The position numbers and the translations under genes were made by a program. The notes beneath the pieces are model-generated. The model saw only the letters and a program-made list of their open reading frames with translations. It had not been told where the DNA came from and did no database searches. DNA of 64,000 nucleotides from Pseudomonas muyukensis (GTDB taxonomy: Bacteria > Pseudomonadota > Gammaproteobacteria > Pseudomonadales > Pseudomonadaceae): the NCBI RefSeq assembly GCF_019139535.1, contig NZ_CP077073.1, positions 4,244,501 to 4,308,500 of the forward strand, in the 5' to 3' direction. Below, piece after piece: positions 16,922-25,263 of the stretch (positions are counted from its first letter, which is position 1; each line of letters begins with the position of its first letter).

Positions 16922-19794
16922 CGACGCACCTCCACCTTGTCCGCCTGGCGCCGCTCCTTGAGCAAGCGCCGCTGTTCATCGCTGAAATGCTGGTAGCGCT
17001 GCTGCCACTCCGAGGGCTGGAACACCTTCACCACCTCCACCGCGGTGACCTTGTATTCCGGGCAGTTGGTGGCCCAGTCGGAGTTGTCGGTGGTGATCAC
17101 GTTGGCCCCCGACTCGGGGAAATGGAAAGTGGTGTACACCACCCCCGGTGCCACCCGGGCGCTGACCTTGGCGCGCAGCACGCTCTGCCCGGCGCGGCTG
17201 CCCACACCGACCCAGTCGCCATCGGCGATGCCGCGGCTCTCGGCATCGCTGGGGTGGAGCTCCAGGCGATCCTCGTCGTGCCAGGCGACGTTGCCGGTGC
17301 GCCGGGTCTGGGCGCCGACGTTGTACTGGCTGAGAATGCGCCCGGTGGTCAGCAGCAGCGGGAAGCGGCTGTTGACCTTCTCGTCGGTGGGCACGTAGCC
17401 GGTGAGCATGAAGCGCCCCTTGCCGCGCACGAACTGGTCGATGTGCATGGTCGGCGTGCCGTCGGGCGCGGTGTCGTTGCAGGGCCATTGCAGGCTGCCG
17501 TGGCGCTCCAACTCGGCATAGCTGACCCGGTGGAAGGTTGGCGTCAGGCGGGCGATCTCGTCCATGATCTCGGACGGGTGCCGGTACGCCATGGGGTAGC
17601 CCAACGCCTGGGCCAGGGCCACGGTAGCCTCCCAGTCGGCCTTGCCGGCCAGCGGCTGCATCACCTTGCGCACCCGCGAGATGCGCCGCTCGGCGTTGGT
17701 GAAGGTGCCGTCCTTTTCCAGGAACGAGCTGCCGGGCAGGAACACATGGGCGAACTTGGCCGTCTCGTTGAGGAAGATGTCCTGCACCACCACGCACTCC
17801 ATCGCCAGCAACGCGGCGGTGACGTGCTGGGTGTTGGGGTCGCTCTGGGCGATGTCCTCGCCCTGGCAGTACAGCGCCTTGAAGCTGCCGTCCAGCGCGG
17901 CCTCGAACATGTTGGGAATGCGCAGCCCCGGATCGGGTTGCAAGGTCACGCCCCAGGCCTGCTCGAACTCGGCGCGCACGCTTTCGTTGGAGATATGCCG
18001 GTAGCCTGGTAACTCATGGGGGAACGAGCCCATGTCGCACGAACCCTGCACGTTGTTCTGCCCGCGCAGCGGGTTGACCCCCACCCCCTCGCGGCCGATG
18101 TTGCCGGTGGCCATGGCTAGGTTGGCAATGCCCATCACCGCGGTGCTGCCCTGGCTGTGCTCGGTCACGCCCAGGCCATAGTAGATCGCCGCGTTGCCGC
18201 CGGTGGCATACAGCCGTGCGGCGGCGCGGATCTGCTCGGCGGGCACGCCACACAGCGGGCCAAGCACCTCGGGGGCGTTGTCCGGCTGGGCGACGAAATC
18301 GCGCCAGCGGGCGAAGTCCTCGGTCTCGCAGCGAGCGTCGATGAAGCGCTGGTCGAGCAGGCTTTCACTGACGATCACATGGGCCAGGGCGTTGAGCATG
18401 GCCACGTTGGTGCCCGGGCGCAGCTGCAGATGCAGCTCGGCGCGGGCGTGGGGCGAGTCGACCAGGTCGATGCGGCGCGGGTCGATGACGATCAGCCGCG
18501 CGCCCTGGCGCAGGCGGCGCTTGAGCTGCGAACCGAACACCGGGTGGGCGTCGGTGGGGTTGGCGCCGATCACCAGGATCACGTCGGCCTGCATCACCGA
18601 GTCGAAGCTCTGGGTGCCGGCGGACTCGCCGAGGGTTTGCTTGAGGCCATAGCCGGTGGGCGAATGGCAAACCCGCGCGCAGGTATCGACGTTGTTGTTG
18701 CCAAAGGCGGTGCGCACCAGCTTCTGCACCAGGTAGGCCTCTTCGTTGGTGCAGCGGCTGGAGGTGATGCCGCCAATCGAATCGCGCCCGTACTTGAGCT
18801 GGATACGCCGCAACTCACTGGCGGCGTAGTTCACCGCCTCGTCCCAGCTGACCTCCTGCCACGGGTCTTGCAGGCGCTTGCGGATCATCGGCTTGGTGAT
18901 GCGCTCCGGGTGCGTGGCATAGCCCCAGGCGAAGCGCCCCTTGACGCAGGCGTGGCCGTGGTTGGCGCCGCCGTTCTTGTCCGGGACCATGCGCACCAGC
19001 TGGTCGCCCTTCATCTCGGCGCGCAGCGAGCAACCCACGCCACAGTAGGCGCAGGTGGTGATCACCGCACGCTCGGGCTGGCCGAGCTGGATCAGGCTTT
19101 TTTCGCTCAGGGTCGCCGTCGGGCAGGCCTGCACGCAGGCACCGCACGACACGCACTCGGAGTCGAGGAAGTTGTCACCGCCCGCCGCCGCCACCCGCGA
19201 GGCGAAGCCGCGGCCGCTGATGGTCAGGGCGAAGGTGCCCTGGATCTCCTCGCAGGCGCGCACGCAGCGGTTGCAGACGATGCACTTGCTCGGCTCGTAG
19301 TCGAAGTACGGGTTGGACACGTCCTTCTGTTCGGCCAGGTGATTGGCACCGTCGTAGCCATAGCGCACCTCGCGCAGGCCGACTTGGCCGGCGACGGTCT
19401 GCAGCTCGCAATTGCCGTTGGCCGAGCAGGTCAGGCAGTCCAGCGGGTGGTCGGAGATGTACAGTTCCATCACGTTGCGGCGCAGGTCGGCCAGGCGCGG
19501 CGTCTGCGTGCGCACCACCATGCCCTCGCCCACCGGCGTGGTGCAGGAGGCCGGGTAGCCGCGCATGCCGTCGATCTCGACCATGCACATGCGGCACGAA
19601 CCGAAGGCCTCGAGGCTGTCGGTGGCGCACAGCTTGGGGATGCTGGTGCCGAGCATGGCCGCGGCACGCATCACCGAGGTGCCGGCGGGCACGCTGATCG
19701 CGCGGCCGTCGATGACCAGGCTGACCTGCACGTCGCTGACCCGCTCGGGGGTGCCCAGGTCGATGTCGCTGCGGGGGTCGAAGTAGTTGATCAT
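16918..19794 (-). CDS. fdsA: formate dehydrogenase alpha subunit, molybdopterin type
   Basis: 958-residue catalytic subunit of the soluble NAD-dependent formate dehydrogenase: formate is oxidised to CO2 at a bis-MGD molybdenum centre and electrons pass through Fe-S clusters to FdsB/FdsG and NAD. From the N-terminus: plant-type 2Fe-2S site (CATDSLEAFGSCRMC), His-Cys cluster (DHPLDCLTCSANGNC), two 4Fe-4S motifs (CIVCNRCVRAC, CVSCGACVQAC), a further 4Fe-4S site (CAYCGVGC), then the Mo domain with Cys ligand in CARVCHSPTGYGL, so a cysteine rather than selenocysteine enzyme. The C-terminal cofactor-binding domain is present (LLLTTGRILSQYN). Start 19794 (MINYFDPRSD) overlaps the fdsB stop as ATGA; upstream in-frame codons belong to the fdsB region. 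Confidence 0.96.
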   Translation of the reverse strand: MINYFDPRSDIDLGTPERVSDVQVSLVIDGRAISVPAGTSVMRAAAMLGTSIPKLCATDSLEAFGSCRMCMVEIDGMRGYPASCTTPVGEGMVVRTQTPRLADLRRNVMELYISDHPLDCLTCSANGNCELQTVAGQVGLREVRYGYDGANHLAEQKDVSNPYFDYEPSKCIVCNRCVRACEEIQGTFALTISGRGFASRVAAAGGDNFLDSECVSCGACVQACPTATLSEKSLIQLGQPERAVITTCAYCGVGCSLRAEMKGDQLVRMVPDKNGGANHGHACVKGRFAWGYATHPERITKPMIRKRLQDPWQEVSWDEAVNYAASELRRIQLKYGRDSIGGITSSRCTNEEAYLVQKLVRTAFGNNNVDTCARVCHSPTGYGLKQTLGESAGTQSFDSVMQADVILVIGANPTDAHPVFGSQLKRRLRQGARLIVIDPRRIDLVDSPHARAELHLQLRPGTNVAMLNALAHVIVSESLLDQRFIDARCETEDFARWRDFVAQPDNAPEVLGPLCGVPAEQIRAAARLYATGGNAAIYYGLGVTEHSQGSTAVMGIANLAMATGNIGREGVGVNPLRGQNNVQGSCDMGSFPHELPGYRHISNESVRAEFEQAWGVTLQPDPGLRIPNMFEAALDGSFKALYCQGEDIAQSDPNTQHVTAALLAMECVVVQDIFLNETAKFAHVFLPGSSFLEKDGTFTNAERRISRVRKVMQPLAGKADWEATVALAQALGYPMAYRHPSEIMDEIARLTPTFHRVSYAELERHGSLQWPCNDTAPDGTPTMHIDQFVRGKGRFMLTGYVPTDEKVNSRFPLLLTTGRILSQYNVGAQTRRTGNVAWHDEDRLELHPSDAESRGIADGDWVGVGSRAGQSVLRAKVSARVAPGVVYTTFHFPESGANVITTDNSDWATNCPEYKVTAVEVVKVFQPSEWQQRYQHFSDEQRRLLKERRQADKVEVRR

Positions 19795-21335
19795 TGCGCG
19801 GCCTCCAGGCCGAAATCGGCGGGGAAGTGCTTGAGGGCGCTGACCACGGGGTACGGGGTCATCCCACCCATGGCACACAGCGAGCCGTACTGCAGCGTGT
19901 CGCACAGGTCGCGCAGCAACGCCGCCTGGCTTTGCCGGTAGGCCGGGTCGGTGCTGGCGATGAGCCGGTCGACCACCTCCACGCCACGGGTCGAGCCGAT
20001 CCGACAGGGCGTGCACTTGCCGCAGGACTCCTCGGCGCAGAACTGCAAGGCGAAACGGGCCATGCTGGCCAGGTTCAGGCTGTCGTCGGCCAGCACCACG
20101 CCACCGTGGCCAAGCATGGCGCCGATGGCGGCAAAGGCTTCGTAGTCCAGCGGCGTGTCGAACTGCTCAGGCGGCACCCAGGCACCCAGTGGGCCACCGA
20201 CCTGCGCCGCCTTGATCGGCCGGCCGCTGGCGGTGCCGCCGCCGTAGCCTTCCACCAGCTCACGCAAGGTCAGGCCGAAGGCGCGTTCCACCAGCCCGCC
20301 GCGACGGATATTGCCGGCCAGCTGGAACGGCAAGGTGCCCAGCGAGCGGCCCATGCCGAAGTCGCGGTAGAACGCCGCGCCGCGGGCCAGGATGATCGGC
20401 ACCGAGGCCAGGGTCAGCACGTTGTGCACCAGGGTCGGCTGGCCGAACAGGCCCTCCAGCGCCGGCAGCGGCGGCTTGGCGCGAACGATGCCGCGCTTGC
20501 CCTCCAGGGACTCGAGCAACGCGGTTTCCTCGCCGCAGATATAGGCACCGGCGCCGACCCGCACTTGCAGATCGAAGGCCACGCCCTTGCCGGCGACGTC
20601 CAGGTAGCCCGCCTCGCGGGCCAGCAGGATGGCTTCGTTCAAGCTACGCACCGCGTCTGGGTACTCCGAGCGCACATAGATGTAGCCCGTGTTCGCCCCC
20701 ACCGCGAGGCCAGCGATGATCATGCCTTCGATCAGCAGGAACGGGTCGCCTTCCATCAGCATGCGATCGGCGAAGGTACCGGAGTCGCCTTCGTCGGCAT
20801 TGCACACCACGTACTTCTGCCCGGCCGGGGCCTGGCGCACGGTGCGCCACTTGATGCCCGCCGGGAAAGCCGCGCCGCCACGGCCACGCAGGCCCGACTC
20901 GAGCACCGCGGCGACCACCTCGTCGGCGTCCAGCACGCTGGCCTGGCGCAGCCCCTCGAAGCCGCCGTTGGCCTGGTAGTCGTCCAGGGACAACGGTCGG
21001 GTGATGCCGGCGCGGGCGAACAGCAGGCGTTGCTGGGTCTTCAAATAAGCCATTTCCTCGACCGGCCCCAGCGCCAGCGGGTGGCCTGCGGCGTTGCCGG
21101 CCAAGGCATCGAGCAGGCCGGGCACGTCCTCGACGGTCACCGGGCCGAAGCCCTGGCGGCCCTGCTCGCTCTCCAGCTCGATCAACGGTTCCAGCCAGTA
21201 CAGGCCGCGGGCGCTGGTGCGCTTGATATGCAGCGGCAGCTGGCGGCGGGCGGCTTCGGCGAACAAGGCCTCGGCCACCTGGTCGGCGCCGACGGCCCGG
21301 GCCAGGGAGTCGCAGGGAATGCACAGGTTCAACAT
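19791..21335 (-). CDS. fdsB: formate dehydrogenase beta subunit, NADH/FMN-binding (NuoF-like)
   Basis: 514-residue diaphorase subunit. The N-terminal part (1-110) is a thioredoxin-like domain that in FdsB carries or resembles a ferredoxin fold. The rest is NuoF-like: NAD-binding GLRGRGGAAFPAGIKW (about 150), FMN-binding GANTGYIYVRSEYP (about 215), ICGEETALLESLEGKRG, and a C-terminal 4Fe-4S site (ESCGKCTPCRIGSTRG). It accepts electrons from FdsA and reduces NAD. It overlaps fdsG by seven bases upstream and fdsA by four bases downstream. Confidence 0.95.
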   Translation of the reverse strand: MLNLCIPCDSLARAVGADQVAEALFAEAARRQLPLHIKRTSARGLYWLEPLIELESEQGRQGFGPVTVEDVPGLLDALAGNAAGHPLALGPVEEMAYLKTQQRLLFARAGITRPLSLDDYQANGGFEGLRQASVLDADEVVAAVLESGLRGRGGAAFPAGIKWRTVRQAPAGQKYVVCNADEGDSGTFADRMLMEGDPFLLIEGMIIAGLAVGANTGYIYVRSEYPDAVRSLNEAILLAREAGYLDVAGKGVAFDLQVRVGAGAYICGEETALLESLEGKRGIVRAKPPLPALEGLFGQPTLVHNVLTLASVPIILARGAAFYRDFGMGRSLGTLPFQLAGNIRRGGLVERAFGLTLRELVEGYGGGTASGRPIKAAQVGGPLGAWVPPEQFDTPLDYEAFAAIGAMLGHGGVVLADDSLNLASMARFALQFCAEESCGKCTPCRIGSTRGVEVVDRLIASTDPAYRQSQAALLRDLCDTLQYGSLCAMGGMTPYPVVSALKHFPADFGLEAAQ

Positions 21336-21814
21336 GCCTTCACCTCCTCGCGGCAGCCGGCCACCAGGGCACGCAGGCGTTCGGGGGTGACCCGGGCGTG
21401 CAACTGGCCATCGAGCTCGAGCGCTGGCGAGCAGGCACAGGCGCCCAGGCAGTAGGCCGGGCGCAGGTCGAGCGCACCGTCCGCGCTGCGGCCATGGTCA
21501 TCCAGCCCCAGTTGCTCACGCAGTTGCGCGGCCAGCGCCTCGGCGCCGCGGCTCTGGCAGGACTCGGCGCGGCACAGGCGCAAGGTGTGGCGTGCCGGCG
21601 GTGCGCTACGGAAATCCTGGTAGAAGCTGATCACCCCGCGCACCTCGGCCTGGCTGAGGTTGAGGGCATGGGCGATTTCGCCGACGGCGCTGTCGGGAAT
21701 GTAGCCGGCGCCGGCCTGGATGGCGTGGAGGATCGGCAGCAGCGCGCCGGGGCTGTCCTTCTCGCGGGCCAGGACGCGCTGGATCAGGGGCAGGTGGTTC
21801 GATTCATCAGGCAT
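21329..21814 (-). CDS. fdsG: formate dehydrogenase gamma subunit, 2Fe-2S (NuoE-like)
   Basis: 161-residue protein of the NuoE family. Its 2Fe-2S ligands are the expected four cysteines in LCRAESCQSRG and AYCLGACACSPAL. It partners FdsB in the NAD-reducing half of the enzyme. First gene of the fdsG-B-A-D operon; GAGG stands upstream of the ATG. The upstream region is filled by a REP array, so the promoter must lie between about 21815 and 22040. No fdsC and no divergent LysR regulator is adjacent. Confidence 0.95.
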   Translation of the reverse strand: MPDESNHLPLIQRVLAREKDSPGALLPILHAIQAGAGYIPDSAVGEIAHALNLSQAEVRGVISFYQDFRSAPPARHTLRLCRAESCQSRGAEALAAQLREQLGLDDHGRSADGALDLRPAYCLGACACSPALELDGQLHARVTPERLRALVAGCREEVKAC

Positions 21815-22594
21815 ACAGCAGACCTCGGCAACCCGGCCCGGCCCTTGTGACGGGCCAGTGTCCGGCGGTGTTCAGCTGCGGTGCCCGCGCACGTCACGGT
21901 GGCGCGGTGCGGGCACCCTCCTTGCCGCTGGCCGGGCGTCTGGGCGCGCTCGGTCCACGGGCATCCCCAGAGCATGGCAGGTCTGGCGCGGTTGGGTTGC
22001 ACGCGGGCGACCAGGCGCGTCCTGAAACCGACCCCGAGAGAACCCGGCGACGCGGTGGCGGGCACCGGCTGCGCCGGTGTTCGCCGGCAAGCCGGCTCCT
22101 ACGCCGGTTGCGGCCTGCAATACCTGTAGGAGCCAGCCTTGCTGGCGAACCAGGCGACACGGTGGATGGCACCGGCTACGCCGGTGTTCGCCGGCAAGCC
22201 GGCTCCTACGCCGGTTGCGGCCTGCAATACCTGTAAGCCAGCCTTGCTGGCGAACCAGGCGACGCGATGGCTGGCACCGGCTACGCCGGTGTTCGCCGGC
22301 AAGGCCGGCTCCTACGCCGATTGCGACTGCAATACCTGTAGGAGCCAGCTTGCTGGCGAACCAGGCGACGCGGTGGCGGGCACCGGCTGCGCCGGTGTTC
22401 GCCGGCAAGCCGGCTCCTACGCCGGTTGCGGCCTGCAATACCTGTAGCCAGCCTTGCTGGCGAACCAGGCGACACGGTGGATGGCACCGGCTACGCCGGT
22501 GTTCGCCGGCAAGGCCGGCTCCTACGCCAGTTGCGACTGCAATACCTGTAGGAGCCAGCCTTGCTGGCGAACCAGGCGACACGGTGAAGCGCAC
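21815..22594. other. 780-base gene-free region upstream of the fds operon
   Basis: The first about 225 bases after fdsG (21815-22041) are GC-rich, non-repetitive and presumably carry the fds promoter, though I found no clear -35/-10 or sigma-54 site. The remainder is the tandem REP array reported separately. Open frames here arise from the repeats and do not look coding. Confidence 0.7.
22042..22586. repeat. five-copy tandem array of paired REP elements, period about 105 bases
   Basis: Five consecutive units of 104-107 bases, marked by the GGTGTTCGCC word at 22076, 22183, 22288, 22394 and 22498. Each unit has an ACCGGCTRCGCC lead, a GTTCGCCGGCAAG...CTCCTAC hairpin, a CGCCGGTTGCGGCCTGCAA linker and an inverted CTGTAGGAGCC...GGCGAAC hairpin. 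Units 1 and 4 share GGTGGCGGGC and units 2 and 5 share GGTGGATGGC, while units 3 and 5 share linker TTGCGACTGC, suggesting higher-order duplication. Small deletions hit the inverted hairpin in copies 2, 3 and 4. Function unknown; it may end transcription of both flanking operons' read-through. Confidence 0.9.
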
Positions 22595-23020
22595 CTATGC
22601 CGTTGATGCCTGCACCGCCAATTGGAAGAAAGCCTGGTCCAGCACGTCCCTGAGCTCGTCCACGGGCAACGACGCCACCGCAGGCAGCACGCCGATACCA
22701 TAATCCTCGAGCGCCGTGATGACCCTGGCGCCGCGCCGGATCACCTCATAGGCGCAATGATGCACGAACGCACGCGAGCCGCCATGCACCCCCAACACCC
22801 TGGCGCCGGCCAGCAGGCGCTCGACATCGATCACCTCGCAGCGGCCCTGCATCGCCTGCGCCAACCAGCCATCGAGCCGTCGCATCACCGCCTCCTTGCG
22901 TGCTTCGTCGTAGCCGTTCCAGGCGATGATCTCGGCATCGTAACGCTTGCAGCCACGGCACACCGCATCGCCATACACCGTCGAACACAAGCCGATGCAG
23001 GGCGTCTTTATCCGGTTCAT
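22595..23020 (-). CDS. DUF1289 family protein with N-terminal four-cysteine motif
   Basis: 141-residue protein. Residues 5-26 form the DUF1289 motif with four cysteines (TPCIGLCS...CRGCKR, Cys 8, 12, 21 and 24), probably a metal or Fe-S site. This is followed by a longer C-terminal part with LGVHGGSRAFVHHCAYEVIRRG, typical of pseudomonad versions. Strong ribosome site GGGGAGAGG precedes the ATG. It stands 25 bases downstream of nrdB on the same strand and may be cotranscribed. Function unknown. Confidence 0.85.
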   Translation of the reverse strand: MNRIKTPCIGLCSTVYGDAVCRGCKRYDAEIIAWNGYDEARKEAVMRRLDGWLAQAMQGRCEVIDVERLLAGARVLGVHGGSRAFVHHCAYEVIRRGARVITALEDYGIGVLPAVASLPVDELRDVLDQAFFQLAVQASTA

Positions 23021-23045
23021 AGGCCTCTCCCCTGCGTGCTCGCCA

Positions 23046-24263
23046 TCAATCCCACGACAGCGCGCCGCCGGTCTGGTACTCGATCACCCGGGTCTCGAAG
23101 AAGTTCTTTTCTTTCTTCAAGTCCATGATCTCGCTCATCCACGGGAACGGGTTCTCCACCCGCGGGTACTGCGCCTTAAGCCCGATCTGGGTCAGCCGGC
23201 GGTTGGCGATGAACTTCAGGTAGTCCTCCATCATCGCCGCATTCATGCCCAGCACCCCGTGGGGCATGGTGTCCCGGGCGTACTCGATCTCCAGCTGGGT
23301 ACCTTGCAGGATCATCTGCGTGGCTTCTTCCTGCAGGGCCAGGTCCCACAGGTGCGGGTTCTCGATCTTGATCTGGTTGATCACGTCGATGCCGAAGTTC
23401 AAGTGCATCGACTCGTCGCGCAGGATGTACTGGAACTGCTCGGCCACCCCACTCATCTTGTTGCGCCGCCCCATGGACAGGATCTGGGTGAAGCCGCAGT
23501 AGAAGAAGATGCCTTCGAGCACGCAGTAGTAGGCGATCAGGTTGCGCAATAGCTCCTTGTCGCTGGCCAGGCTGCCGGTGCGAAAGTTCGGGTCCGAGAT
23601 CGCCCGGGTATAGCGCAGGCCCCAGGCGGCCTTCTTCGCCACCGTTGGCACTTCACGGTACATGTTGAAGATTTCGCCCTCGTCCATGCCCAGCGATTCA
23701 ATGCAGTACTGGTAGGTGTGGGTATGCACCGCCTCCTCGAACGCCTGGCGCAGGATGTACTGGCGGCATTCAGGGTTGGTGATCAAGCGGTACACCGCCA
23801 GCGCCAGGTTGTTGGCCACCAGGGAATCGGCGGTGGCGAAAAAACCCAGGCTACGCATGACGATGCGCCGCTCATCTTCCGACAGGCCCTCGGCGCTCTT
23901 CCACAGGGCGATGTCGGCGGTCATGTTGATCTCTTGCGGCATCCAGTGGTTGGCGCAGCCATCCAGGTACTTCTGCCAGGCCCAGTCGTAGCGCAGCGGC
24001 ACCAGCTGGTTGAGGTCCGCGCGGCAGTTGATGATGCGCTTCTCGTCCACCGCCACCCGCGCCGCGGCCCCTTCCAGCTCGGCCAGGCCCTGGGCGACGT
24101 CGAGGATATTGAGCGCCTTCTTGGCGCGGATGACGGCGGCGCTGTCGGCCGAATCGATCTGGCGGGCGTGCTGCGCGGCAACCTGGCCCGCCGTATCGAG
24201 CCCTTGGCGCGAGGTGGCGGCCGGCGAGTTTGCGCGGGTGGGGGTGTGATTCCTGTTGCTCAT
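23046..24263 (-). CDS. nrdB: ribonucleoside-diphosphate reductase, class Ia beta subunit
   Basis: 405-residue R2 protein that houses the di-iron centre and tyrosyl radical for aerobic dNTP synthesis with NrdA. Di-iron ligand segments are visible: [29 protein letters not shown] (Glu and His ligands, with the radical Tyr four residues after the His, about residue 183), [14 protein letters not shown] and [10 protein letters not shown]. An N-terminal extension of about 80 residues with low-complexity start is longer than in E. coli and typical of pseudomonads. GGAAGGAAGA precedes the ATG. nrdA is not in this window, so the two subunits are not in a tight operon. Twin NrdR boxes lie about 95 bases upstream. 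Confidence 0.96.
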   Translation of the reverse strand: MSNRNHTPTRANSPAATSRQGLDTAGQVAAQHARQIDSADSAAVIRAKKALNILDVAQGLAELEGAAARVAVDEKRIINCRADLNQLVPLRYDWAWQKYLDGCANHWMPQEINMTADIALWKSAEGLSEDERRIVMRSLGFFATADSLVANNLALAVYRLITNPECRQYILRQAFEEAVHTHTYQYCIESLGMDEGEIFNMYREVPTVAKKAAWGLRYTRAISDPNFRTGSLASDKELLRNLIAYYCVLEGIFFYCGFTQILSMGRRNKMSGVAEQFQYILRDESMHLNFGIDVINQIKIENPHLWDLALQEEATQMILQGTQLEIEYARDTMPHGVLGMNAAMMEDYLKFIANRRLTQIGLKAQYPRVENPFPWMSEIMDLKKEKNFFETRVIEYQTGGALSWD

Positions 24264-24357
24264 GCGATCTTCCTTCCTGGGCCTGCAAGGCTGACTTTAA
24301 GGTCAACTTTTATGCCGAAACGTGCCGCGTTTCGGATGAGGGCTTTGCCAGGGGAAA

Positions 24358-24404
24358 ACACCATATCTAGTGTTTATAAAAACAAAAAACACAACATAGT
24401 GTGT
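24358..24404 (-). promoter_or_regulatory. twin NrdR boxes upstream of nrdB
   Basis: Two 16-base palindromic sites, ACACCATATCTAGTGT (24358-24373) and ACACAACATAGTGTGT (24389-24404), match the NrdR consensus acaCwAtATaTwGtgt. Their starts are 31 bases apart, three helical turns, the spacing characteristic of NrdR operators. They surround a possible -10 (TATAAA on the minus strand). NrdR with bound ATP/dATP would repress nrdB here. Confidence 0.88.
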
Positions 24405-24452
24405 CCCCGACGAAAGCGAGGCACAAGATATAGATCAGAAACGCTAAGGTCA

Positions 24453-24468
24453 ACACAACATGTAGTGG
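24453..24468. promoter_or_regulatory. possible third NrdR-like box
   Basis: ACACAACATGTAGTGG agrees with the NrdR consensus at 13 of 16 positions and starts 64 bases (about six helical turns) from the second box. It lies just past the stop codon of the B3/B4 protein. Weaker than the other two and could be chance. Confidence 0.4.
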
Positions 24469-24469
24469 T

Positions 24470-25165
24470 TCAACCCACTGGGCCATCGACAAGGCGCTGG
24501 ATCACCCCAGCCCCCGGCATCATCCGCTGCAGCCCCTCCACCAGCCGGTTGCCCGCCTCTTGCAGTGCCGCCAACGGCATCGCGGGCAGGCTTTCGAGCA
24601 CGAACCACATCTGCTGCGCCTGGGCGTCCAGCCGGGTGCGCACCCCTTGGCGCCAGTTCCAGCGCCGGCAGGTAACCCCGGCGTCATCGCGCCAGACCAC
24701 CTCCCCGGCTGCGGGCGCTTCATGCACCAGCGCGCCCTCTTTGAAGGTGTCGAAACACTCGCTGCCATCGGCCAGCACCAAGCGCGGCACGCCGACATAA
24801 GCCTGCAGGTTCTCGCCGCCGACCGGCACCGCATAGGCCAGGCTGATGGCGTTGTACAGGTCGACCAGCGGGTCGAGGGCTGGCAGCGCGCCATCGCGCA
24901 GCACGCGCTTGCGCAAGGCGTCGGCCGAACAGGGGGTACGCTGGGGCTTGGCGCCGAAACCGCGAAACACCTCGGCCCACGCCTGCAAGTGGGCGTCGGC
25001 CCAGGCCGGCTGGCCTGCCACGACGGCGACACAGGCACTGGCCAATGCCTGGCCAGCGACCTCGGGATGACGGATCGGTGCCGCCTGCACGCGGATGCTC
25101 AGCGCCCGGAAGCCGGGCGCCAAGCTGAAGATGGCGGGGTCGATGGATGGCAGGACAGGTTGCAT
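24470..25165 (-). CDS. B3/B4 tRNA-binding domain protein (PheT B3/B4-like)
   Basis: 231-residue cytoplasmic protein whose whole length corresponds to the free-standing B3/B4 domain that, inside phenylalanyl-tRNA synthetase beta, edits mischarged Tyr-tRNA. Recognisable pieces are YNAISLAYAVPVGGENL (about 103), DTFKEGALVHEAPAAGEVVWRDDAGVTCRRWNWRQG (about 140-175) and a C-terminal helix. Stand-alone members are thought to act as trans-editing or amino-acyl deacylating enzymes; the substrate is unproven. GAGAGACCCG precedes the ATG. Confidence 0.82.
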   Translation of the reverse strand: MQPVLPSIDPAIFSLAPGFRALSIRVQAAPIRHPEVAGQALASACVAVVAGQPAWADAHLQAWAEVFRGFGAKPQRTPCSADALRKRVLRDGALPALDPLVDLYNAISLAYAVPVGGENLQAYVGVPRLVLADGSECFDTFKEGALVHEAPAAGEVVWRDDAGVTCRRWNWRQGVRTRLDAQAQQMWFVLESLPAMPLAALQEAGNRLVEGLQRMMPGAGVIQRLVDGPVG

Positions 25166-25263
25166 CGGGTCTCTCGCACGGGCTGAAAAACGCCATGCTG
25201 ACGGCCCTTGAAGGTGAGGAAAAGTGATATCTCCTTACCCTGTATAAGCCCCGCTGATTGCGC

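Noticed and set aside
22042..22586. CRISPR array
   Set aside because: Units are about 105 bases, contain hairpins and have no unique spacers; cas genes are absent. It is a REP array.
22077..22703. 208-residue open frame across the repeats
   Set aside because: Made only of repeated REP translation with no ribosome site; frame is open because the repeat has few stop triplets.
24264..24357. Riboswitch or leader peptide before nrdB
   Set aside because: No conserved fold, terminator or small reading frame seen; NrdR sites explain the region.
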